DNA from: Paraburkholderia solisilvae | GTDB taxonomy: Bacteria; Pseudomonadota; Gammaproteobacteria; Burkholderiales; Burkholderiaceae | DNA length: 64,000 nucleotides | Reading direction: 5' to 3' | Assembly (NCBI RefSeq): GCF_902859875.1 | Contig: NZ_CADIKF010000003.1 | Coordinates: 62,001-126,000, forward strand | Shown here: positions 57,432-64,000 of the stretch, piece by piece | Position numbering within the stretch: position 1 is the stretch's first letter | Layout of the letters: the number at the start of each line of letters is the position of its first letter | The notes under the pieces: model-generated | The model's database searches: none | The model's input: the letters and a program-made list of their open reading frames with translations, nothing else | Told to the model about the DNA's origin: nothing | Program-made: the position numbers and the translations under genes

Positions 57432-58838
57432 TCAATGCCCGGCATCCGGCCTGTAGCCGTCGGTCAGCGTATTCAGGAACGCCACGACATCCTTGATTTC
57501 CGCGTCGTCGAGCGCCGGCTTGTCGCCGGGCTTGCGGTCGAACGGCGGATCGGTATTCAGGTTGGTCCAGTACCGTTGCGGCAGATCGTCGAACTTGCGC
57601 ACCTTGCCGCGTGTCACCGGATAGAACTTTTCCGGATGCGTATCGCGCTGCGCATAGAAGCGCACGACCTCGTCGAGCGAATGGTAGATCCCGTTGTGAA
57701 AGAAGGTCTTGCGTAACGCGACGTTGCGCAGCGTCGGCGTGCGGAAAATACCGCAGTACTCGTCGCGTCCCTTGAGATCGGTACGCTCGGGTCCGCAGGC
57801 GCCCAGATCGTGGAAATGCGGGTCGCGGTTCACCGCAAGCGCGCGATTGCGCGGCACGCCGATCGCGATCAGGCCGAAGTCGCTGAACTGCGGCGGCGCG
57901 CCGGAGCGCGTCCGCTCGCTCAGATGACAACTCGCGCAATTGCCCTTGCGCTCATCGTTGAACAGTTGCAGGCCGCGCAGTTCGGCGGCGGTCAGTTGCG
58001 CCTTGCCCGCCAGATACGCGTCGTACCTGCTCGAATACGGATAGAAGAGTTCAGGCGTCTGCTCGAACGTTTCGAGCGCTTGCAGCACCGCTTTGAACGT
58101 CGCGGCGTCGCTCTCGAAAACCTCGTTGCCGAACGCGTCGCGAAACGCATCCGCATACGGCGCCGCGCGCACCGCGCTCGCAACCTTGTGCGGCGTGCTG
58201 GCCATTTCGAACGACGAGAGCAGCGGAACGCGCGCCTGGTCCGAACCATGGTCGACGCGGCCGTCCCACGTCAGCCCGCCGGTCGGCCCCGCATCGACGC
58301 TCTCGTCGCCGTCGTCGTCCGAGTCGTGATAGTGCTCGCTGAAGGCCGGCACCGCCTGCAGATATTTGAGCGACGGCACCGCGCGCATCCCCTCGCGATG
58401 CATCCGGTTGCCGCCCAGTTGCACGGCCAGCGCGTTCGGCGGCCCGAACGCGTGATCCGGGCTGTGGCATGTCGCACAGGCGAGCTTGCCCGAACCCGAC
58501 AGCGACTTGTCGAAGAACAACTGTTTGCCGACCGCGGTCATCTTGCGCACCGACGCGTAGACCTCGGCGCGTGATTTGCCGCCGTGCGCGACTGGTTGCA
58601 TCGCCGCCGCCGGCGTGGCTGCGGACGTGTGTTGCGCGGCCACGTGCATGAGTTGCGGCGCGGGCTGTCGAGCGGCCAGCGCGGTCGGCACGGACTGCGC
58701 AGATGGCATGGCCAACCCCGCTTGCGCTGAAGCAGGCACGGCATCGCGAGGCTTATCGCACGCGGCAAGCAGCAGCGGCACGACGAGCATCGTCAGATGC
58801 GCCGCGCGCGCGATGCCGCAAGCGGCCGCTTTCTTCAT
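57432..58838 (-). CDS. Di-haem cytochrome c peroxidase/MauG-family lipoprotein
   Basis: A 468-residue exported protein with a lipobox (PLLLAAC, Cys27), a 70-residue Ala/Pro/Gln-rich linker and two haem-binding motifs, CATCH (121-125) and CASCH (301-305). The pattern PALDDAEIKDVVAFLNTLT at the C-terminus is typical of cytochrome c peroxidases. Between the haems lies an acidic stretch (HDSDDDGDESVD, about residues 172-183) resembling a calcium loop. The role may be peroxide reduction or a MauG-like oxidation. GGGAAG lies 5 bp before the chosen ATG. It diverges from the acid phosphatase gene. Confidence 0.88.
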   Translation of the reverse strand: MKKAAACGIARAAHLTMLVVPLLLAACDKPRDAVPASAQAGLAMPSAQSVPTALAARQPAPQLMHVAAQHTSAATPAAAMQPVAHGGKSRAEVYASVRKMTAVGKQLFFDKSLSGSGKLACATCHSPDHAFGPPNALAVQLGGNRMHREGMRAVPSLKYLQAVPAFSEHYHDSDDDGDESVDAGPTGGLTWDGRVDHGSDQARVPLLSSFEMASTPHKVASAVRAAPYADAFRDAFGNEVFESDAATFKAVLQALETFEQTPELFYPYSSRYDAYLAGKAQLTAAELRGLQLFNDERKGNCASCHLSERTRSGAPPQFSDFGLIAIGVPRNRALAVNRDPHFHDLGACGPERTDLKGRDEYCGIFRTPTLRNVALRKTFFHNGIYHSLDEVVRFYAQRDTHPEKFYPVTRGKVRKFDDLPQRYWTNLNTDPPFDRKPGDKPALDDAEIKDVVAFLNTLTDGYRPDAGH

Positions 58839-59072
58839 TGTTCTTCCCGATCCGTGCCGCATGAGTTTGTAATCTTTTATTCAACTAACACCATTCAATC
58901 GTATTTCTACTACATGAATTCTTAATGACATATTGCCTACGCAAAAAGACATATCAAAAGCATTTCGTAATTTTCTACATCGTTCTGTCAAATTGCATTG
59001 CGACACTTTCGCTCGCCGGCGGTCCCCTTTTTCACACCACCCTGTCGGCCCTCAAACCAAGAGAGAGAAACG
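58839..59072. promoter_or_regulatory. A/T-rich divergent promoter region (peroxidase / acid phosphatase)
   Basis: 234 bp, the most A/T-rich stretch in this window, with several TAAT/TATT elements between 58870 and 58980. No hexamer pair is clear enough to name a promoter. A CTGTCAA at 58985-58991 resembles half of a Pho box, but the second half is not there. Confidence 0.4.
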
Positions 59073-60665
59073 ATGAACAAGAAATGGATCTGGGCGACGC
59101 CGGTCGCGATCGCCGCGGCACTGACCCTCTCCGGCTGCGGAGGCGACGACAACTCGACGCCGTCGACACCGTCGAATCTCAGCGCGGTGAAGAACGTTGT
59201 GGTCATCTACGCTGAGAATCGTAGTTTCGATAACCTTTACGGAAACTTTCCAGGTGCTAACGGGTTGCAGAACGTGACGGCTGCAAACGCCCAACAGCTC
59301 GACCGCGACGGGAGCGTGATGGCGACGCTGCCGCCCGTCTGGAACAACCTCACGCAAACGGGCGTGACACCGGTCATCACGCAGGCGATGACCGCCAGCC
59401 TGGCGAACGCGCCGTTCGCAATCGACGACGCGAACGGCTTCAACCTGCCGTTGTCCGCCGCGACGCGCGACCTCGTGCACCGCTTCTATCAGAACCAGAT
59501 GCAGATCGACGGCGGCAAGAACGACAGGTTCGCCGCATGGGGCGATTCGGGCGCCCTCGTGATGGGTCACTACGCGCAGAACGCGAACACGCTGCCGCTG
59601 TGGAAGATCGCGCAGCAGTACACGCTTGCCGACAACTTCTTTATGGGCGCGTTCGGCGGGTCGTTCCTGAACCACCAGTGGCTGGTCTGCGCATGCACGC
59701 CGTTCTATCCGAATGCGAACACGAGCGCAGCGGCCAACAATATCTCGCAGGTCAATGCAGACGGCGTCACGCTGACGCTCGCCGGCGATTCGCCGACCTC
59801 GGCCATCACCGGTGTGCCGAAGTTCGCGAAGGATCTCGCGCTGACGCCCGACTTCTATGCGGTCAACACGATGCAGCCGCCGTATCAGCCGAGCACCAAC
59901 AAGCCGGCTAGCGGCGGCGATCCGAATCTGGCCGATCCGGGCATCAACTCGACGCTGCCGCCGCAGACGCAGCAGCATATCGGCGACCTGCTGAACGCAG
60001 CGAATGTTTCGTGGGCGTGGTATGGCGGCGCGTGGGGTGCGGCGCTGTCGGCGGCGCAAAACGGTACGACCGGGGTGATCAGCGGCCCGAACCTGAGCTC
60101 GCCGAACTTCCAGACACACCACCAGCCGCTCAACTACTTCGCGGACCTCGCACCGGGCACGCAGAACCGCACGCAACACCTGCTCGACGGCGGTCTGAAC
60201 GGCAGCGAGTTCATCAAGGCAATCGACGCGGGCACGCTGCCGCAAGTGGCGTTCTACAAGCCGCAGGGCAACCTGAACGAGCACGCGGGCTATACCGACG
60301 TCGCGCAGGGCGACCAGCATATCGCCGACGTGATCTCGCATCTGCAGAAGAGTCCGCAGTGGAACAACATGGTCGTGGTCGTCACCTACGACGAGAACGG
60401 CGGCTTCTGGGATCACGTCGCGCCGCCCAAGGGCGACCGCTGGGGCCCGGGCTCGCGCATCCCGGCACTGATCGTGTCGCCGTACGCGAAGAAGGGTTTC
60501 GTCGATCATACGCAGTACGACACGACGTCGATCCTGCGCTTCATCACGCATCGCTTCTCGCTGCCGAGCCTCGCGGGTCTGACGAGCCGCGATCAGGCGC
60601 TCGTCGCCGCCGGCGGCCAGCCGATGGGCGACCTGACCAACGCGCTCGACTTCACGCAGAAGTAA
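59073..60665 (+). CDS. acpA: Acid phosphatase AcpA-like lipoprotein (phospholipase C superfamily phosphoesterase)
   Basis: A 530-residue exported phosphoesterase. A lipoprotein signal (ALTLSGC, Cys22) is followed by VKNVVVIYAENRSFDNLYG, where the Glu-Asn and Ser nucleophile motif ENRSFDN is the hallmark of the bacterial phosphoesterase/PLC family. Later metal ligands are FNLPLSA, GGSFLNHQWL, YDENGGFWDHVAPP and the Asp/His near the C-terminus. Family members in Burkholderia and Francisella act as acid phosphatases or non-specific phospholipases C; this one resembles AcpA. GAGAGAG precedes the ATG. A strong terminator follows. Confidence 0.88.
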   Translation: MNKKWIWATPVAIAAALTLSGCGGDDNSTPSTPSNLSAVKNVVVIYAENRSFDNLYGNFPGANGLQNVTAANAQQLDRDGSVMATLPPVWNNLTQTGVTPVITQAMTASLANAPFAIDDANGFNLPLSAATRDLVHRFYQNQMQIDGGKNDRFAAWGDSGALVMGHYAQNANTLPLWKIAQQYTLADNFFMGAFGGSFLNHQWLVCACTPFYPNANTSAAANNISQVNADGVTLTLAGDSPTSAITGVPKFAKDLALTPDFYAVNTMQPPYQPSTNKPASGGDPNLADPGINSTLPPQTQQHIGDLLNAANVSWAWYGGAWGAALSAAQNGTTGVISGPNLSSPNFQTHHQPLNYFADLAPGTQNRTQHLLDGGLNGSEFIKAIDAGTLPQVAFYKPQGNLNEHAGYTDVAQGDQHIADVISHLQKSPQWNNMVVVVTYDENGGFWDHVAPPKGDRWGPGSRIPALIVSPYAKKGFVDHTQYDTTSILRFITHRFSLPSLAGLTSRDQALVAAGGQPMGDLTNALDFTQK

Positions 60666-60744
60666 GCCGCGCCGGCTCCCGCCGAAGTCAGATCATGCAG
60701 TAGCGCATTGCAGGTGGGGGGCACCTCCGGCAAGCGCTTTTTCC

Positions 60745-60768
60745 GGGCAGCTTCGGCTGCCCTTTTTT
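60745..60768 (+). terminator. Intrinsic terminator after acpA
   Basis: Perfect 7-bp stem gggcagc/gctgccc with a TTCG tetraloop (60752-60755) and a run of six T (60763-60768). The classic structure, 80 bp after the acpA stop. Confidence 0.92.
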
Positions 60769-60899
60769 GTTGGTTCGGCCCGCGCGCGAAGGTGTGAAGC
60801 GGTGCATTGCGACGCGTGCCGGCTCGTATGCGCATGCGCACACATCCGTCTACGATAGCCGGAACGATGACCCGCCGACTCGCAGAAAAGGAACTTGCC

Positions 60900-61787
60900 A
60901 TGGCCGATTACCAATTCGTCAGCACTCCGCTGCTGGACATCGGATATCTCGAATGGAACCCGCACGGTGAACGCACCGCGGTGCTCATGCACGGCTGGCC
61001 CGATAGCGCGGAGAGCTGGTCCGAGGTCGCGCCCGTGCTCGCGGACGCCGGTTATCGCGTGCTGGCGCCTGCGCTGCGCGGCTTTGCGCCGACCCGCTTT
61101 CGCGACGCGTCGACGCCGCGCAGCGGGCAACTGGCCGCGCTCGGGCGCGATCTGCTCGAATTCCGCGACGCATTACGGCTCACGCAGCCGGCGCTGATCG
61201 GCCACGACTGGGGCGCACGCGCGGTGGCGAATGCGTGCGGGCTCGATGCGGCCGCCGCATCGCATCTCGTGATGCTGTCGGTCGGCTACGGCACGAACGA
61301 TCCGTCGCAAACGCTATCGTTCCAGCAGGCGCGCAACTACTGGTACCACTGGTTCATGGCGACGCCGCGCGGCGAGGCCGCGGTCGAACACGAGCGGCGC
61401 GCCATTGCCCGCTTCATGTGGGACACGTGGTCGCCCGCCGGCTGGTATGACGAACCCGCGTTCGACGAAGCCTGCCGCGCATTCGACGGCCCGGACTGGG
61501 CGCAAGTGGTCGTGCATTCGTACCGTCACCGCTGGCGTTTCGTCGAGGGCGACCCCGCCTATGCGGCAGACGAAGCGCAACTGCACCCGGCGCCCGTGCT
61601 GGCCGTGCCGACGCTGGTGCTGCACGGCGGCGCCGACACGTGCAACCATCCGTCGACGTCGAGCGGCCGCGAGCGATTCTTCAGCGGCCGATACGAGCGC
61701 GTGGAGCTCGACGGCGTCGGCCACTTTCCGCAGCGCGAGGCGCCGCAAGCAGTCGCCTCCTGGATTCTGACGTTCCTGAACGCCTGA
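60900..61787 (+). CDS. Epoxide-hydrolase-like alpha/beta hydrolase
   Basis: A 295-residue soluble hydrolase. The oxyanion motif HGWPDS (HGxP), the nucleophile Asp103 in GHDWGA, the charge-relay Asp in HGGADTC and His275 in GVGHFPQREAP form the epoxide hydrolase/haloalkane dehalogenase arrangement rather than the Ser type. The cap has Tyr-rich segments (NYWYHWF and SYRHRW) that could supply the two ring-opening tyrosines of epoxide hydrolases. AAAAGGA lies about 10 bp before the ATG. No partner genes are linked. Confidence 0.85.
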   Translation: MADYQFVSTPLLDIGYLEWNPHGERTAVLMHGWPDSAESWSEVAPVLADAGYRVLAPALRGFAPTRFRDASTPRSGQLAALGRDLLEFRDALRLTQPALIGHDWGARAVANACGLDAAAASHLVMLSVGYGTNDPSQTLSFQQARNYWYHWFMATPRGEAAVEHERRAIARFMWDTWSPAGWYDEPAFDEACRAFDGPDWAQVVVHSYRHRWRFVEGDPAYAADEAQLHPAPVLAVPTLVLHGGADTCNHPSTSSGRERFFSGRYERVELDGVGHFPQREAPQAVASWILTFLNA

Positions 61788-61800
61788 GCGCCGCGATCGC

Positions 61801-63381
61801 TCACGCCTGCATCAGTTTCTGATCGCGCACCCGCCAGAGACCTAGCGGATTGTCGTCGCGCAACGCCGGCGGCAGCAGGCTTGCCGGAATGCCCTGGTAC
61901 GCAACGGGCCGCAGGAACCGGTCGATCGCCGAACTTCCGACCGATGTGAAGCGCGGGTCGGTCGTCGCGGGAAACGGGCCGCCGTGGATCTGCGCATCGC
62001 AGATCTCCACCACGTTCGAGAAGCTGTTGGCGACGATGCGTCCGGTCTTACGCTCGAATACCGGCATCAGCGTGCGGGCGAGATCGACGTCGGCATCCTC
62101 GAGATGCATGACGATGCTGAGCTGGCCGCGCAGATGCTTCGCCACTTCGACCATCTCGTCGAAGGACGCGCAACGGACCAGCAGCGCCATCGGGCCGAAC
62201 ACTTCTTCGGCGACGCGCGGGTCGGCGATCACCGCGCGGGCGTCCGTCTCGAAGAGCAGCGCCTCGCCGTCGAGCGGCCCCTGCGCTCGCAGGCCCCGGG
62301 CGATTTCAGCCACACCGGACACCTCGCGGGTGCGCCCGACCCCGCGCGCATAGTTGCCGTGAATGCCCGGGCTGAGCATGGTCTGCGCCGCGGCCGCCGC
62401 CAGTTTCTCGACCAGCGTCGCACGCAGCACATCGAAGCCCGCGCCTTCGATCGCAAGCACGATGCCGGGCTTCAGGCACATCTGGCCGACGCCCGCCACC
62501 ATCTGCGCGACGAAGCCTGTCGCAAACACATCGGCGCGCACGGCCTGCGCCGCCGGCAACAGGAAATGCGGATTGACGCTCGACATCTCGGCAAACACGG
62601 GGATCGGCTCGGCACGCTGCTGTCCGCGACGGTAGATCGCCATCCCGCCCGCTTCCGAACCGGTAAATGCGATCGCCTTGATGTCGGGGTGATCGACGAG
62701 CGCTTCGCCCAGTTCGTGACTGGCACCGGTCACCAGCGAGAACACGCCTTCGGGTAAGCCCGATGCGGCAACCGCATCGCGAATCGCGCGGCCGACCAGT
62801 TCCGAGGTGCCTGGATGCGACGGATGCGCACGGCACACCACCGGCGCGCCGGCCGCGAGCGCCGACGCGGTGTCGCCGCCGGCCACCGAATAAAGGAGCG
62901 GAAAATTGCTCGCACCGAACACGCCGACCGGCCCCAGCGCGACCTTGTGCATGCGCATGTCGGGGCGCGCACCGCCCGCCCGGTCCGCGGCGGCGCTCAC
63001 CAGCGTCGCGGTCCGCCACAGGCCGCGCCTCACGCCATCCGCGAACATCCGGATCTGAGCGGCCGTGCGTGACAGTTCACCCTCGAGTCGCGCACGTGTC
63101 AGCCCCGTCTCCAGCATGCAGCGTTCGACGATGTCGGGAGCACCGGCCTCGAGGTTCGCGGCAATCCGCTCGAGAAATTGCGCGCGGGCTTCGGGAGCGG
63201 TCCTGCTGTAGATATCGAATGCATCGGCAGCAAGACGCGCGGCCCGGTCCACTTCGTCGGCGCCGCCGCTGCCGAACGGCGGGTCGATTGTTTCTCCGGT
63301 GGCCGGATTGAACGCGCGTAGTTCGGCGCCGCCGCCGAACACCTCTGCCGCGCCGATCAGCATATGACCGGTCAGTCGCAT
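61801..63381 (-). CDS. Alpha-ketoglutaric semialdehyde (2,5-dioxovalerate) dehydrogenase-family enzyme
   Basis: A 526-residue NADP-type aldehyde dehydrogenase of the KGSADH branch, which converts 2,5-dioxopentanoate to 2-oxoglutarate at the end of pentose, glucarate or hydroxyproline catabolism. Catalytic Glu265 (VFAEMSSVNP) and Cys302 (GVGQMCLKPG) are present; the usual wording around the Cys is QFCTNPG, so this is a variant. FGASNFPLLYSVAGGDTASALAAG is the family's nucleotide-binding stretch. Two ATGs are adjacent; AAGGAG fits the second (63381) best. The next gene upstream, on the same strand, is an oxidoreductase, 33 bp away. Confidence 0.87.
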   Translation of the reverse strand: MRLTGHMLIGAAEVFGGGAELRAFNPATGETIDPPFGSGGADEVDRAARLAADAFDIYSRTAPEARAQFLERIAANLEAGAPDIVERCMLETGLTRARLEGELSRTAAQIRMFADGVRRGLWRTATLVSAAADRAGGARPDMRMHKVALGPVGVFGASNFPLLYSVAGGDTASALAAGAPVVCRAHPSHPGTSELVGRAIRDAVAASGLPEGVFSLVTGASHELGEALVDHPDIKAIAFTGSEAGGMAIYRRGQQRAEPIPVFAEMSSVNPHFLLPAAQAVRADVFATGFVAQMVAGVGQMCLKPGIVLAIEGAGFDVLRATLVEKLAAAAAQTMLSPGIHGNYARGVGRTREVSGVAEIARGLRAQGPLDGEALLFETDARAVIADPRVAEEVFGPMALLVRCASFDEMVEVAKHLRGQLSIVMHLEDADVDLARTLMPVFERKTGRIVANSFSNVVEICDAQIHGGPFPATTDPRFTSVGSSAIDRFLRPVAYQGIPASLLPPALRDDNPLGLWRVRDQKLMQA

Positions 63382-63414
63382 CATGGACTCCTTGATCTGA
63401 AGAGAAAAACAGAC

Positions 63415-64000
63415 TTACGTTCTGGATGGAGAGGGGTCGGCAACACGCACGACCACCTTGGCCTCGTTGCTGCCGCCTATCAGCGCAAGCAACGCGGCCG
63501 GTGCGTTTTCCAGCCCTTCGACGACCTGCTCGCGATAGCGCAACTCGTCCGAAGCGAGCAGCGGCGCGGCGAACGCGCGCCACTCACGAATCGCCTCGGA
63601 GCGATCGTGCACGATGAAACCCTGGATACGCAGCCGCTTCCTGAACGTTGCGCGCAGGTTGGGTCCGGGTGCCGGCTCTGCGTCGTCGTATTCGGCCACC
63701 ATGCCGCACATCACCATGCGGCCGAAATCATTGAGCATCGGATACACCGCACGCTGCACGGCGCCGCCGACGCTCTCGAAGTAAACGTCGATGCCCTGCG
63801 GGCAGGCCTCGCGTAGCGCAGCGGGTAAATCGGCGACTGCTCGATGGTCGATGCACGCATCGGCGCCCAGCACCTCGCGCACGTAACGACCCTTCTCGAC
63901 GCCGCCCGCAATGCCGACCACACGTGCCCCGGCCCGCTTCGCGAGCTGCACGACCACCGACCCGACCGCACCGGACGCGGCCGCCACCACGAGCGTTTCG
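63415..64000 (-). CDS. Medium-chain NADP-dependent oxidoreductase, CurA/YncB-like (5' end outside window)
   Basis: The 3' 195 codons of a gene whose start lies beyond the right edge. The Rossmann segment AAASGAVGSVVVQLAKRAGARVVGIAGG, the following GIDVYFESVGG and the C-terminal EQVVEGLENAPAALLALIGGSNEAKVVVRV are typical of the zinc-free leukotriene-B4 dehydrogenase/CurA/YncB group of alkenal and enone reductases. The visible part is intact. It lies upstream of, and probably in one operon with, the semialdehyde dehydrogenase, so both may serve detoxification or catabolism of the same carbonyl compound. Confidence 0.85.
   Translation of the reverse strand, partial: ETLVVAAASGAVGSVVVQLAKRAGARVVGIAGGVEKGRYVREVLGADACIDHRAVADLPAALREACPQGIDVYFESVGGAVQRAVYPMLNDFGRMVMCGMVAEYDDAEPAPGPNLRATFRKRLRIQGFIVHDRSEAIREWRAFAAPLLASDELRYREQVVEGLENAPAALLALIGGSNEAKVVVRVADPSPSRT

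Noticed and set aside
58985..59006. Pho box before the acid phosphatase gene
   Set aside because: Only one half-site (CTGTCAA) matches; no second half at the required 11-bp spacing.

Overview
This window is high-GC (strongly G/C at third codon positions) chromosomal DNA of a Burkholderiales bacterium, most likely Paraburkholderia/Burkholderia. The call rests on the housekeeping proteins (ValS, GalU, AlaS, GlnS, PrpE), a Burkholderia-type contact-dependent inhibition (CDI) locus with NxxLYN pretoxin motifs, and a fused IolC-DUF2090 protein inside an inositol operon. No rRNA, tRNA, CRISPR array, insertion sequence or prophage was recognised.

Layout. 1-10 kb is core metabolism: the tail of an unidentified gene, prpE, the overlapping minus-strand pair uvrD-mtnN, then valS and galU, closed by a strong hairpin terminator. 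10.1-22 kb is the main accessory island: a two-partner-secretion CDI locus made of a 2666-residue toxin-bearing exoprotein (HNH-like nuclease tip), its immunity gene, a displaced second toxin tip with its own immunity gene, and the outer-membrane transporter. The displaced tip begins with a colinear copy of about 300 bp of the main gene, including 62 identical bases at a fixed offset of 1766 bp. Recombination there would swap the toxin tip in frame.

22.4-34.8 kb is a complete uptake and regulation module plus most of the inositol pathway: two Gfo/Idh/MocA dehydrogenases and an RpiR-type regulator on the minus strand; then, divergently, a periplasmic sugar-binding protein, permease, single-domain ATPase, iolC-DUF2090, iolD, iolE and iolB on the plus strand. 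Several genes are joined by 4-bp ATGA overlaps. A GGAA-N6-TTCC palindrome, the motif known for RpiR-type IolR of Sinorhizobium, sits in the divergent intergenic region. No iolA or iolI is present, so those steps must be encoded elsewhere.

34.8-64 kb is mixed: an unrecognised secreted-looking protein, an NmrA-like reductase, an inositol-monophosphatase-family enzyme, an iron-type alcohol dehydrogenase, a zinc-ribbon NUDIX hydrolase, threonine aldolase, a YbfB-like MFS transporter divergent from a LysR regulator, alaS, a CaiB-type CoA-transferase, an RBBP9-like hydrolase, a gamma-glutamyltranspeptidase carrying an extraordinary low-complexity insertion, glnS, a GltI-like binding protein, a surface-antigen/NUDIX pair, a di-haem peroxidase divergent from an acid phosphatase, an epoxide-hydrolase-like enzyme, a ketoglutarate-semialdehyde-type dehydrogenase, and the 3' part of a medium-chain oxidoreductase running off the end. 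Short tandem arrays with 12-bp (four places) or 10-bp (one place) periods are scattered between genes.
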